Assembly (NCBI GenBank): GCA_947174365.1
Contig: CAMWIR010000006.1
Span: 1-44,039, forward strand
Origin: an uncultured Ruminococcus sp.
GTDB taxonomy: Bacteria > Bacillota > Clostridia > Oscillospirales > Ruminococcaceae
Reading direction: 5' to 3'
Length of the DNA: 44,039 nucleotides
Part shown: one piece after another, positions 15,380 through 24,108 of the stretch
Numbering within the stretch: the stretch's first letter is position 1
Layout of the letters: every line of letters starts with the position of its first letter
Notes under the pieces: model-generated
Database searches by the model: none
The model's input: the letters and a program-made list of their open reading frames with translations, nothing else
What the model was told of the DNA's origin: nothing
Made by a program: the position numbers and the translations under genes

Positions 15380-16210
15380 ATGATAATTGACGCACATACC
15401 CACGCATTTCCCGATATGCTTGCGGAGCGGGCAATTGCTGCTTTGCGTGAAGAGGTCAGAAGCTGCGGCCTGGATTTTCCCGACACGGCTTACACCGACG
15501 GCACTGCGGGGGGACTTACGGGGATAATGGACAAGGCGGGCGTCGACCGCTGTCTGCTGCTGCCTGTGGCTACAAAGCCGGGGCAGGGTAAGGGGATAAA
15601 CCGCTGGACGGCGGAATTTTTAAAAGGGGGAAGGATAATTCCCTTCGGGGCAATATTTCCCGACGGGGAATATGAGGAAAATCTGGAGAAGATCGCTCGG
15701 GCGGGGTACAAGGGAGTCAAGATACACGGGGATTATCAGGGGTTTTACGCCGATGAGTCGAGAATGATAGATTTTTACAGAAAGTGCGGGGAACTGTCGC
15801 TGGTTGTTGTTATGCACTCGGGGGTAGATCCTGCCTCGCCGAAAGAAGTTCACGTTGACCCGGTGAGAATGGCGCGGGTGCTGGACAAGGTGGGCGGTGT
15901 CACCTTTGTGATGGCGCATATGGGGGGCATCGGCTGTGAGTGGGAGGCTTCAAAGCTTCTAAAGGGTTCGGGGGTCTATGTGGACACGGCTTACACGGCG
16001 GGACGGTTTTCGGGGGAGGAAATAGGAGAGCTTATAAGGGCTTTCGGGGCGGACAGGGTATTGTTCGGGTCGGACTGCCCCTGGAACGATCCTTCGGATG
16101 ATATTGCGCTGATAAATTCTGCGGGTCTTTCCGATAAGGAGAGGGAGTTTATTTTTTCGGGAAATTTGGGGCGGCTTTTGAAAATTGATGCAGTACCGCA
16201 TACGGGCTGA
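15380..16210 (+). CDS. Amidohydrolase 2 family metal-dependent hydrolase
   Basis: The 276-residue cytoplasmic TIM-barrel enzyme belongs to the amidohydrolase superfamily. It begins with MIIDAHTHAFPD, whose HxH is the metal site. GYKGVKIHGDYQGF and VVVMHSGVD supply further ligands, VTFVMAHMGG the next histidine, and DRVLFGSDCPW the C-terminal aspartate. The layout is typical of the 'amidohydrolase 2' group, which includes decarboxylases and lactonases, so the substrate cannot be named. AAAGGAG precedes the ATG. It is followed by 480 bases of AT-rich non-coding DNA and stands alone. Confidence 0.9.
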   Translation: MIIDAHTHAFPDMLAERAIAALREEVRSCGLDFPDTAYTDGTAGGLTGIMDKAGVDRCLLLPVATKPGQGKGINRWTAEFLKGGRIIPFGAIFPDGEYEENLEKIARAGYKGVKIHGDYQGFYADESRMIDFYRKCGELSLVVVMHSGVDPASPKEVHVDPVRMARVLDKVGGVTFVMAHMGGIGCEWEASKLLKGSGVYVDTAYTAGRFSGEEIGELIRAFGADRVLFGSDCPWNDPSDDIALINSAGLSDKEREFIFSGNLGRLLKIDAVPHTG

Positions 16211-16338
16211 ACGGAGGTTTGGCGGGAAAGTTGCCGTATATTAACATATTTTCGTGTGATAATAGGGTAAATTTTCAGGCAGGTTTGCGGATATGCCGTA
16301 TTCTTTGTGAAAAACAGAGAAATTTTTAATGGGTTTTT

Positions 16339-16375
16339 GTCAGAAGTTACAAAAATTCGTCAAAGGTTACAAAAA
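16339..16375. repeat. Direct repeats upstream of the pilus promoter
   Basis: GTCAGAAGTTACAAAAA (16339-16355) and GTCAAAGGTTACAAAAA (16359-16375) are 15/17 identical with a period of 20 bases, about two helical turns. GGTTACAATTTGGTTAA follows at 16533-16549. They could be binding sites for a regulator. Confidence 0.5.
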
Positions 16376-16559
16376 ACACAATTATGAATAAATTTAACAA
16401 AAAAATTGTGGGTTTTATATTGCAATATGTTAAAAAAATATAAATAATGAGTAAATTTTTATGCTGAGTTATAGCTTTTTCACAACCGAATACACTAATT
16501 TTATGAGTATTTGGTCAAAAAGCCATAATAATTGGTTACAATTTGGTTAATTTAACATC

Positions 16560-16588
16560 TTGTAAATTTTTAGTCAAAATGATATAAT
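16560..16588 (+). promoter_or_regulatory. Promoter of the type IV pilus operon
   Basis: TTGTAA (16560-16565) and TATAAT (16583-16588) are 17 bases apart, about 100 bases before the first pilus gene. Confidence 0.75.
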
Positions 16589-16690
16589 TATAATAGTTCG
16601 GAAATTGTGCGCGGATTCTGTCGGTATGTCTTGCAGCGTTCGGGCGGTTTCATGAAGTGAAGTATTTTTTATCGGAGGTGTCACAATCAT

Positions 16691-17884
16691 ATGAAGACTT
16701 TTATCTATACTGCCACCGACGTGCAGGGCAACACAGTCAAGAACCAGAAGATGAATGCCGAGGACGTGAATGATTTCCTCGAAAAAATTCATGAAAAGGG
16801 TCTGTTCTGCTCCAGCTATCGCGAGGCAAAGGCTAATGACAAAAAAAGTCTGCATAAGTTCGGTACCAAGGAGCTGGCTTACGACTGTAGACAGATGTCG
16901 GCAATGCTGACGTCCGGGCTTACCTTGGTAAAGGCTCTTGACATTATGCAGCGTGAGCAGATCAAGGACGGTCCCAAGCAGATCTACAGAGAGATCTACG
17001 AGGAGGTCCAGAAGGGTACATCCTTTTCGGACGCCATAAAGATGCAGGACGGAGCGTTCCCCAATTTCTTTATTTCCATGGTACAGGCGGGGGAGACCTC
17101 GGGTAACCTCGACATGGTAATGCAGAAGATGGAGTCCCAGTATGCCAACGACGCAAAGCTCAACAACAAGATCAAAAGCTCAATGATGTATCCTATTATC
17201 CTGGCGGTACTCTGCATTGCTATCGTAATTATCATGTTTACCTTTATCATGCCTACCTTTAAGGATCTGCTGACAGAGGAGGACATGAAGGGTCTGACAG
17301 GTGCGCTGTTCTCTCTTTCGGACGGATTCAAGAAATACTGGTGGGTTCTTATTCTGGCGGTTGCTGCTATAGTTTTCGTTGTTAAGTATTCACTGAAGAT
17401 CCCCGACGTAAGATACAAATTCGACCAGCTGATAATTAAAATGAAACCGGTAGGGCCGCTGGTTGTAAAGATCTACACAGCCCGCTTCGGTTCTACACTG
17501 GCTTCCCTTTACTCTTCCGGTATCCCCATGGTTGAATCGCTGGCGAAATCCTCCAACATCCTCAATAATTTGTACATATCAAAGAAGTTTGAGACGGTTA
17601 TTGACGAGGTAAAGCAGGGCGAGACGCTGTCGGTATCCATTCAGAGAACAGGTATTTTCGAGTCCATGTTCACATCTATTATATATGTAGGTGAGGAATC
17701 CGGTGCGCTGGACAGCATTCTTGCAAAGTCTGCGGCTTTCTATCAGGAAGAGGCGGACGAGGCGGTTTCCCGTCTGGTAAGCCTTATCGAGCCTGTAATG
17801 ATTATCTTTATGGGTACTTGTATCGGTCTTGTTATCGCCGGTATTCTTCCTGCGATCTACAACTCCATGGGTAATATTACCTAA
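16691..17884 (+). CDS. pilC: Type IV pilus inner-membrane platform protein PilC
   Basis: PilC is the membrane platform on which pilins are assembled and with which the PilB and PilT motors engage. The 397 residues are typical. Two GspF-type repeats are visible. The first has QMSAMLTSGLTLVKALDIM and FPNFFISMVQAGETSGNLD before membrane segments at about residues 170-195 and 215-238. The second has STLASLYSSGIPMVESL and FTSIIYVGEESGALD, followed by a C-terminal membrane helix. The N-terminus FIYTATDVQGNTV is also family-like. GGAGGTG precedes the ATG. It is the first gene of the pilus operon. Confidence 0.95.
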   Translation: MKTFIYTATDVQGNTVKNQKMNAEDVNDFLEKIHEKGLFCSSYREAKANDKKSLHKFGTKELAYDCRQMSAMLTSGLTLVKALDIMQREQIKDGPKQIYREIYEEVQKGTSFSDAIKMQDGAFPNFFISMVQAGETSGNLDMVMQKMESQYANDAKLNNKIKSSMMYPIILAVLCIAIVIIMFTFIMPTFKDLLTEEDMKGLTGALFSLSDGFKKYWWVLILAVAAIVFVVKYSLKIPDVRYKFDQLIIKMKPVGPLVVKIYTARFGSTLASLYSSGIPMVESLAKSSNILNNLYISKKFETVIDEVKQGETLSVSIQRTGIFESMFTSIIYVGEESGALDSILAKSAAFYQEEADEAVSRLVSLIEPVMIIFMGTCIGLVIAGILPAIYNSMGNIT

Positions 17885-17979
17885 GCAAAAAATCCTGAGG
17901 CGTAAATTTATCGGGCAGCCTTAAAAGGTTCTCCCGAAAAAATAAAATTTTATGAAAAATAATTAGTGAGGTGACGAGA

Positions 17980-19530
17980 ATGCTTTCATTTGATATTACC
18001 GACAGACATATCCGCATTGTCCGCGGTACTGAATCGGGAGGCAAGATCAGAATTTCTTCTGCATCTACCATCGATCTCAGCGAGGGTCTGATAGTTAATG
18101 GTCATATAAAAGATATTCCCAAAATGGCAACCATCATCAACGATGAGCTCAAAGCCAGACGCATGGACGACAAGGAAGCGGTTGTGACCCTTTCCTCGAA
18201 CCTTGTAATATTCAAGGAGCTGACTATCCCCAAGGCAAAGACAAGTACAGCTCTGCTGACAATGGTAACTAACCAGATGCAGCACAACATGGGCATTGCG
18301 GAGGAATACTCCATTTCCTACTCGATCGCAGGCGAGGTGGAGCAGGAGGGTAACCAGTGCCTCAAAATACTGGCTACGGCTTGTCCCTTTGAAGTGGTTG
18401 ACTGCTTCAAGAAAGTGTTCTCAATGCTTTCCATTGCTCTTAAATCCGTGTGCGTTTCCTGTAACGCGATCTCAAGGATCATTTTGGGAGACAAGAAAGC
18501 GGCGGCAAGAATGCCCATGCTGGTGGTACAGGTCGATCCCAACTTTGTAAGCATTAACCTTTATGAAGAGGGGCAGCTCTCGTTCGCAAGATTTGCTTCC
18601 ATCGACGCTGTGGACTATGACAATTCCGAGGACTATGTTTACGAGGCGGTAAACGAGAACATTCACAGAATGGTGCAGTTCCACAAGTCGAGAAATCCCG
18701 AAAACCCCATTCAGAACGTAGTGTTCTACGGCGATACCACAGAGTACATACGACTGACCAACTCCCTTGAAAATATGGACATTTCCACAAGTCTGCTGGG
18801 TGTGCCCAACAATATTTCGGGGTATGAAAATATCGAGTTCCAGGCTTATGCCAACGCTATCGGTGCGATGTTCAGAAGCAACAAGAACACCGACCGTATC
18901 AACCTGCTGGAGACGGACGCTGCTGCGGGCAAGAATGACGCAGGCTCGGGCTTCTTTGTACAGCTGGGTCTGACAGTGCTTCTTTCGGCGGCAGTTGTGG
19001 GCGCTGTATTCCTCGGCTTCTCCAACACCATCAACAACAATGACAAGAAGATCGCAGAGCATGATGAGTGGATAAACGCTCCCGAGCAGCTCCAAAAGCT
19101 GACGGAGGTCGACAACACTCAGACGAAGATCGATAAGGTCGGACTTTACAAGGCTGACCTTGACAAGGCGGTTTACAACTTTAATACAAAATCCCCGCTG
19201 ACGATCGAACTGGTGGAAACATTTACCAGACCTCTTGAGGAAAATAATTGCTACATCAAGACCATTACCTTTAACTCGGGACTGGTTACTCTTGAATGCG
19301 CAGGCGAAAGCAACCGTGACCCTGACCTTGCTATTCAGGCACTGGTTGATCTGGATGAGTTTGACAACATCCTGTATACGGGATTCCAGGGAGGATCTTC
19401 GGAGATGCAGGCACCCGATACTCCGGAGAATGAGATCAATGAATTCAACTTTACGGTAACATTTAATGTAAGGCCTCAGACGGTTGAAGTTGAAGAGGAA
19501 CCCGAAATTGTGGACGGAGGTGAGGAATAA
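17980..19530 (+). CDS. PilM-PilN fusion, pilus alignment complex protein
   Basis: In most bacteria PilM (a cytoplasmic actin-like protein) binds the N-terminal tail of PilN (a bitopic membrane protein) to link the motor to the pilus machine. Here both appear to be one 516-residue chain. Residues 1 to about 300 are PilM-like (LSFDITDRHIRIVRG start). The PilN-type motif INLLE is at about 307-311, a membrane helix at about 325-348, and a coiled-coil and PilN-like domain up to an acidic tail. The ATG at 17980 follows GAGGTGA. PilO overlaps it by one base. The tether that normally binds two proteins is covalent here. Confidence 0.88.
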   Translation: MLSFDITDRHIRIVRGTESGGKIRISSASTIDLSEGLIVNGHIKDIPKMATIINDELKARRMDDKEAVVTLSSNLVIFKELTIPKAKTSTALLTMVTNQMQHNMGIAEEYSISYSIAGEVEQEGNQCLKILATACPFEVVDCFKKVFSMLSIALKSVCVSCNAISRIILGDKKAAARMPMLVVQVDPNFVSINLYEEGQLSFARFASIDAVDYDNSEDYVYEAVNENIHRMVQFHKSRNPENPIQNVVFYGDTTEYIRLTNSLENMDISTSLLGVPNNISGYENIEFQAYANAIGAMFRSNKNTDRINLLETDAAAGKNDAGSGFFVQLGLTVLLSAAVVGAVFLGFSNTINNNDKKIAEHDEWINAPEQLQKLTEVDNTQTKIDKVGLYKADLDKAVYNFNTKSPLTIELVETFTRPLEENNCYIKTITFNSGLVTLECAGESNRDPDLAIQALVDLDEFDNILYTGFQGGSSEMQAPDTPENEINEFNFTVTFNVRPQTVEVEEEPEIVDGGEE

Positions 19531-20279
19531 TGAGCATGAAGCTTTCAAGGCGCGACAGGGTCATTATCCTTTGCGTAATTGTGTTCGTAATAGGTTTGGC
19601 GGGCTATCTGATGCTCCTTAAACCCAAGTATGAAGAAATGCTGGCGTCCAACGACAGGCTGGCTGCAAAAGAGGCGGAGAGAGCCGATGTTGAAGCGAAG
19701 ATCGCCACTCTGGAGGATCTTAAAAAGCAGCTTGAAAAGAATGTTGACGATGTGATCGAGGATCAGAAGGAGTTTATCAGCGAGGAAGAAATTTTCGAGC
19801 CGCAGCAGATAAGCACCTATCTTATGGATATGTTGGAGCCTTCGGGAATAAACATTATTCGGATGGATGTTCCCACATTGCAGCGCGGAACACTTGCTGC
19901 ATATACTTATAATAAGAACGCACTTGCTTATGAAATGAAGATAAATGCGGACTTGGCTCACGAGCTTCCCGAGGAGGTTTACAATGTTTACAATGGCAGC
20001 TACCCTGCTGCACCTCCTACGGTCGTTATAGGGCTTTCCACGGTTACTGTAAGCTTTAGGTTTGAGGAGGAGGCTCAGCTCCTCGACGCGATACAGATGG
20101 TAGCTGACAATGAAAAGGATATTTACCTTATAAATGCAAGCAGTGAGAGATCAATTGATCCCAATGCAGGTGATCAGGAATTTATGGAAGGCAGAATGAT
20201 AATTGAGTTCTACACCATTTATCCTCTTGACCCTGATGATATTGACAAGGATCCGGCGGTTGACACAGCTGCTGAATGA
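19530..20279 (+). CDS. PilO-like pilus alignment protein
   Basis: This bitopic membrane protein of 249 residues matches PilO, which pairs with PilN outside the membrane. A short basic head (KLSRRDR) precedes one membrane helix at about residues 11-29. A coiled coil runs from about 35 to 85 (ASNDRLAAKEAERADVEAKI), then comes a ferredoxin-like domain. The start ATG overlaps the previous stop (TAATG), and GGAGGTGA lies six bases upstream, so translation is coupled. Sequence identity in this family is low; the call rests on layout and neighbours. Confidence 0.82.
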   Translation: MSMKLSRRDRVIILCVIVFVIGLAGYLMLLKPKYEEMLASNDRLAAKEAERADVEAKIATLEDLKKQLEKNVDDVIEDQKEFISEEEIFEPQQISTYLMDMLEPSGINIIRMDVPTLQRGTLAAYTYNKNALAYEMKINADLAHELPEEVYNVYNGSYPAAPPTVVIGLSTVTVSFRFEEEAQLLDAIQMVADNEKDIYLINASSERSIDPNAGDQEFMEGRMIIEFYTIYPLDPDDIDKDPAVDTAAE

Positions 20280-20565
20280 TCAAACGGGGAGCGCCTTTTC
20301 ATGAGGTTTTGGCATATGTATTTTTAAAGCGTGCGAAACCGCTTGAAGGCACTTCCCTCAATAAGTCTTGACCCGAAAAAAAGCATTTGCCTTTTTCGGG
20401 CGGGCTTGTTTATAGGAACACCCTGCGCAAAGCTTCCTTGGAGCGAGGAACTGAAAAGCTCGATGTTGCGCATATTATGGGCATTCAAGATACAGCTTTG
20501 CGTGATGTATGACTAATGGATAGGAAAAGACTGTTAACAATTTTTTAAGAAAGGACGGTTTTACT
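20280..20565. other. Gap inside the pilus operon with a hairpin
   Basis: The 286 bases are non-coding. CCCGAAAAA (20372-20380) and TTTTTCGGG (20392-20400) form a hairpin that may cause partial termination and lower the dose of downstream genes. No known riboswitch was recognised. AAAGGA precedes the next gene. Confidence 0.45.
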
Positions 20566-23500
20566 ATGAAGAATAGCAAACGAACGCCGAGAACCTTAAA
20601 GGGCGCAGTTCTGATAATGGTTATGACGGTTATGTTCGTTCTCATCTTCCTGTTGGCGGGGACTATTGCAGTGGTTTATTCTGCACATAACCGAGCTATG
20701 GTAAAGTATGAGGAAAGTCAGGCTTACTATACCGCAAGGTCTGTACTGGACACCTATCTTGAAACGTTTCTTAAAGATAACGATAACAAGACGGGTGACA
20801 ACGGTACTACCGGAGTAGACTACTACTATTTTGATGAGACCGGCGGCACTGTTCAGTTAAAAAATGACGTAAAGGCCAAGCAGGGCCGTGCGTTGGAGCT
20901 GGATATTTACGGGCTGAAGGTAAGCGTTGCTCCAAAGGGGGCAAATGCGAGCTTGCCGGATTCAAGCTATCCCTTTGACGGCAATGAAACCTTTTGGAAC
21001 GCTGCTCCAAACAGAGGCAACGACCAGTATTTGCACGATTGGGTAAAGCAGTATATTCTTGACCTTATGCTGGGGGATTTCTCCCTTTCGCCCGGGCAGA
21101 CTCTGGAGCAGTTCAGGGCACAGCAGGCTACAAACAACTTAACGGCTTATGAGGCGGCAAGAGTGCTCGCAATGAAATCCATAAACTCTGACATCAGTTA
21201 TTACGAGCATCCCGGCGTTGCCGACCCCAAGAGCATTGACACCAATTCAAGCTTTAAAAATTATTATAAGCAGTTCTGTGTGTCGGAAAGCGATGATACG
21301 CTTTATTACCGCATTCCTACAGGCACAGGAGGCCTTCAGGGCTTCGGCGACGCTGCAGGCGGCGGCAGCTACGGCAAGGTAGCGGATGTATTCCCCGACG
21401 GTAGTACATATGCTGTTATTAAGGTACAGCTGCTTGAGCGTACATTCAATCTTTCTAAGGACGGGGCTGACTTCAAATTCAAGTTTGACGGCGGCAACCG
21501 CGAAAAGGACCACGTTAAGATAAGCGTTACAGCTGAGATCATGCTTGACGGCGTGCCTACCACAACCTCGGTCGTTTACGCCAACGAGTATATTCAGAAG
21601 CCTTCGTCGAATAAGGCGATCGTGTCGCTGAGTGATGTTAAGGGCGCTGACTCGATAGTTGCTTTCGGCGGCGCTACGTCTATGGCATCGGGCGTGGGAT
21701 TTACCTGTACGAACGACCCTAAAACTACGGGAAATGTATATTTAAGATCAGGTATTAATTTTGGAAGTACAAATCCTAAAATAGCCCTTACATCCTCCAA
21801 TTATTTTTATTCGGATGGAACAATTGAAATTGCGGGAGCTTCCATTGACTCGTCTCTTATTGATTCGGGCGCTACATTCTTCTCTAAGAAGATGGCCGTA
21901 AACCAAAGACCTTTAGGTTCAACAGGACATGAGGTCAATGTTATCTGCGGAGAATTTGAATATACCGATCTGAGCAGCGACAAAAAAGTTACCGGACGTG
22001 TTTTCACGGACAATGTAAACACTACGGCGTTTCCGATGCAGGCATGGGATTCGGAAGAACCTACAGGTATGCACAGCGGAAAAACAATTGTTCAGGGTGA
22101 TATTTATACCAACTATATTACATTTAAGGAAAGAGACATTCAGATAGATTGGGATAACAGTGATCCTTCCAATCCGATCGCGACCTTTAATGTTGATATC
22201 AACCCTCCCAATGCATGGAATCCCAACCCGTCTCCAAGGGATGATAACTCCAGCTTTAAAAATCTTGCTTCCGGCAATATTACAATTGCAAAGGGAATAA
22301 AGGTTAAAATGGCTTCGGGCGGTCCCGAGCTTACTGCGGATGTGGGCGGTCAGGTCAACTATAACGGAATTGATTATAATGTTAACATAGTTATTGGCGG
22401 TCCAATGGCAGGAAACACAACAATTGATGCGACAAAAGAGGTAAAGGTGTCCAATGTTGTCAGAGACGCTGACAGTGACGGTACGCCCGACCCTGACAGC
22501 ACTTCGGCAACCGATCCCAAGCAGGATTTTGAGTTTGACACTGCTTCAAAGACAAGAAAGTTTAAACTGCCAGCAGCGCTTATAGGCAAAACCGGCAGCG
22601 ATGCCAATGTGTTTGAACTGGATACACTTGAAAAGATGTATTCGGATTACTTTAAGTCTGCGGCTGTTCCCGATAACGGAACCAACAAATATTACGGCGA
22701 GTCCTTTAACTATTACGGTGACTTCAATGATGAGGCTTCAAGTCCTTATTTTGAGGGTGCTTCAGGCAGTACGCTGCATATGTCCGAATTCGATTCGCCA
22801 ACCAGCAGCTTGAGCACAGATTTTATGAAATTCCTTAATGAGCATGTTGTTCAGCCTCAGGACAGAAATAACAAGGTAGACAATACAGGCCTTTCGGCAC
22901 CCAGTTTTGTAACAACTCTTGCTGCACAAACCACTACAGATCCCGAAATACAGTCAGTTATAAATTCAGCGGGCGGAAAGACATTCGGAGGTGTAATTTC
23001 CTCGGACTGCATGATCCCTGCAAGGGAAGATATGGTAGGCGACTCTTGGTATAACAGCGTCGGCAATTATCTGTTTGTTATCGACACACGCTCCGGTCCT
23101 GTTGATATTCAAATGGGTAACGGCGACGGCGGTACATTCGGCGGCAACTTTGCGGTGCTTGGCACAAACAAGTGCACGATACTTATGCCTGCGTCAAGCC
23201 CTTCAACATTTGTTTTCGGAAACGGCAATGCAGAGTTTTCGCTTTATGACAGCAGAATCGGCAGAAATCCAAGCTCTTTAAATCTTGGAACTGCTGCAAA
23301 TCCTACCGTTCCTCCTGCAATTGACATTGTTTGCTCTAAAAATGCTACCTCGCTGTCTTACGGGCAGAAAGCAATAGGTGCTGTTCAAGGGTATGTTTAT
23401 GCACCTTATACTAAATTCGATCTGAGCGGCGGTACTAACGGTATCAATATCAATATCACTGCAGATACTCATAATATGGGACAAACGGCAATTGCTGTAA

Positions 23501-23637
23501 TAGGTTCTGTATTCTGCAGCGGCTATTCGGGAAGTCAGAAGCCCGGCGTAGCATTTATCGACCCCAATCAGGTAACCTCGCCTCCCGGCGACAAGGTATT
23601 CGCATGGTCGGATGTTTACTATCAGAGAGGAGTGTAA
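20566..23637 (+). CDS. Giant PilX/GspK-like pseudopilin, putative pilus-tip adhesin
   Basis: The 1023-residue protein starts with a basic head and a pilin-like hydrophobic helix (LKGAVLIMVMTVMFVLIFLL, residues 11-30), then SQAYYTARSVLDTYLE. This is the pattern of PilX and GspK (GAxLI start, then 'A.Y.A...l'). It lacks the usual Glu5 of pilins. The rest is a large extracytoplasmic region rich in Gly, Ser, Thr, Asn and Asp. A DxDxDGxxDxD calcium-type loop (DADSDGTPDPD) lies at residues 634-644. PilX-like pilins are normally ~200 residues, so about 800 residues are extra. It is followed at once by two prepilin genes. A tip adhesin is inferred from this layout; the target is unknown. Confidence 0.7.
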   Translation: MKNSKRTPRTLKGAVLIMVMTVMFVLIFLLAGTIAVVYSAHNRAMVKYEESQAYYTARSVLDTYLETFLKDNDNKTGDNGTTGVDYYYFDETGGTVQLKNDVKAKQGRALELDIYGLKVSVAPKGANASLPDSSYPFDGNETFWNAAPNRGNDQYLHDWVKQYILDLMLGDFSLSPGQTLEQFRAQQATNNLTAYEAARVLAMKSINSDISYYEHPGVADPKSIDTNSSFKNYYKQFCVSESDDTLYYRIPTGTGGLQGFGDAAGGGSYGKVADVFPDGSTYAVIKVQLLERTFNLSKDGADFKFKFDGGNREKDHVKISVTAEIMLDGVPTTTSVVYANEYIQKPSSNKAIVSLSDVKGADSIVAFGGATSMASGVGFTCTNDPKTTGNVYLRSGINFGSTNPKIALTSSNYFYSDGTIEIAGASIDSSLIDSGATFFSKKMAVNQRPLGSTGHEVNVICGEFEYTDLSSDKKVTGRVFTDNVNTTAFPMQAWDSEEPTGMHSGKTIVQGDIYTNYITFKERDIQIDWDNSDPSNPIATFNVDINPPNAWNPNPSPRDDNSSFKNLASGNITIAKGIKVKMASGGPELTADVGGQVNYNGIDYNVNIVIGGPMAGNTTIDATKEVKVSNVVRDADSDGTPDPDSTSATDPKQDFEFDTASKTRKFKLPAALIGKTGSDANVFELDTLEKMYSDYFKSAAVPDNGTNKYYGESFNYYGDFNDEASSPYFEGASGSTLHMSEFDSPTSSLSTDFMKFLNEHVVQPQDRNNKVDNTGLSAPSFVTTLAAQTTTDPEIQSVINSAGGKTFGGVISSDCMIPAREDMVGDSWYNSVGNYLFVIDTRSGPVDIQMGNGDGGTFGGNFAVLGTNKCTILMPASSPSTFVFGNGNAEFSLYDSRIGRNPSSLNLGTAANPTVPPAIDIVCSKNATSLSYGQKAIGAVQGYVYAPYTKFDLSGGTNGININITADTHNMGQTAIAVIGSVFCSGYSGSQKPGVAFIDPNQVTSPPGDKVFAWSDVYYQRGV

Positions 23638-23640
23638 GCC

Positions 23641-24090
23641 ATGAAAAAACGTTTTAAAGGTTTTACTCTTATTGAGTGTCTGGTGGCACTGGCGGTACTG
23701 GGAGTTTCTTCCATGCTGCTGGTGCAGGCATACTCGCAGCTGATGAAAATGACTAACCTTAATCATGCGGTGTACACAAGTATTGCAGACCAGATGGCGG
23801 ATGTGGAAAAGAGCTCCACGGGACACGCAAAGGAGCTTTCACCGGCTCTTGATAAAAGTCATAAATACAGCTCGTCCGAGGGCAGAACTCTTAAAATTGA
23901 AAGAGCAGTCAGAACTGTTAATGCTACGACAGGTGAAGTGACATATTCAAAGGATAACACGAACAAGCGGGAATATATAACAAATGTGAGCGTATATGCT
24001 TCCAACGCCTATGTGAATCATGATATTCAAAGTGCGGAAGAGCGGAATAAGCAGGGAACGGATGTAAGATACATCTATTTCCACCGCTGA
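23641..24090 (+). CDS. Type IV prepilin, PilV-like
   Basis: The 149-residue protein has a canonical prepilin leader. A basic segment MKKRFKG precedes the cleavage point between G and FTLIECLVALAVLGVSSML, with Glu at mature position 5. The C-terminal part is small and polar, and ends in VRYIYFHR. The size and gene position between a PilX-like and a PilW-like gene suggest a minor pilin. It starts three bases after the preceding stop. It should be processed by the peptidase at 25113-26090. Confidence 0.88.
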   Translation: MKKRFKGFTLIECLVALAVLGVSSMLLVQAYSQLMKMTNLNHAVYTSIADQMADVEKSSTGHAKELSPALDKSHKYSSSEGRTLKIERAVRTVNATTGEVTYSKDNTNKREYITNVSVYASNAYVNHDIQSAEERNKQGTDVRYIYFHR

Positions 24091-24108
24091 TGAGGGAGGG
24101 GCTGCGAT

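Larger units (their letters stand above)
16211..16690. other. AT-rich region upstream of the pilus operon
   Basis: The 480 bases are non-coding and strongly AT-rich. They contain two direct repeats at 16339-16375, further GGTTA words at 16533-16549 and the promoter at 16560-16588. The length and repeats suggest regulated expression of the pilus genes. Confidence 0.6.

Noticed and set aside
20331-20516. Small plus-strand frame of 61 codons between pilO and the giant pseudopilin
   Set aside because: It lacks a ribosome binding site and runs through the hairpin at 20372-20400; no family resemblance.
20280-20565. Possible cyclic di-GMP riboswitch in the gap inside the pilus operon
   Set aside because: The conserved core sequences of the c-di-GMP-I and -II classes are not present; only a simple hairpin is visible.
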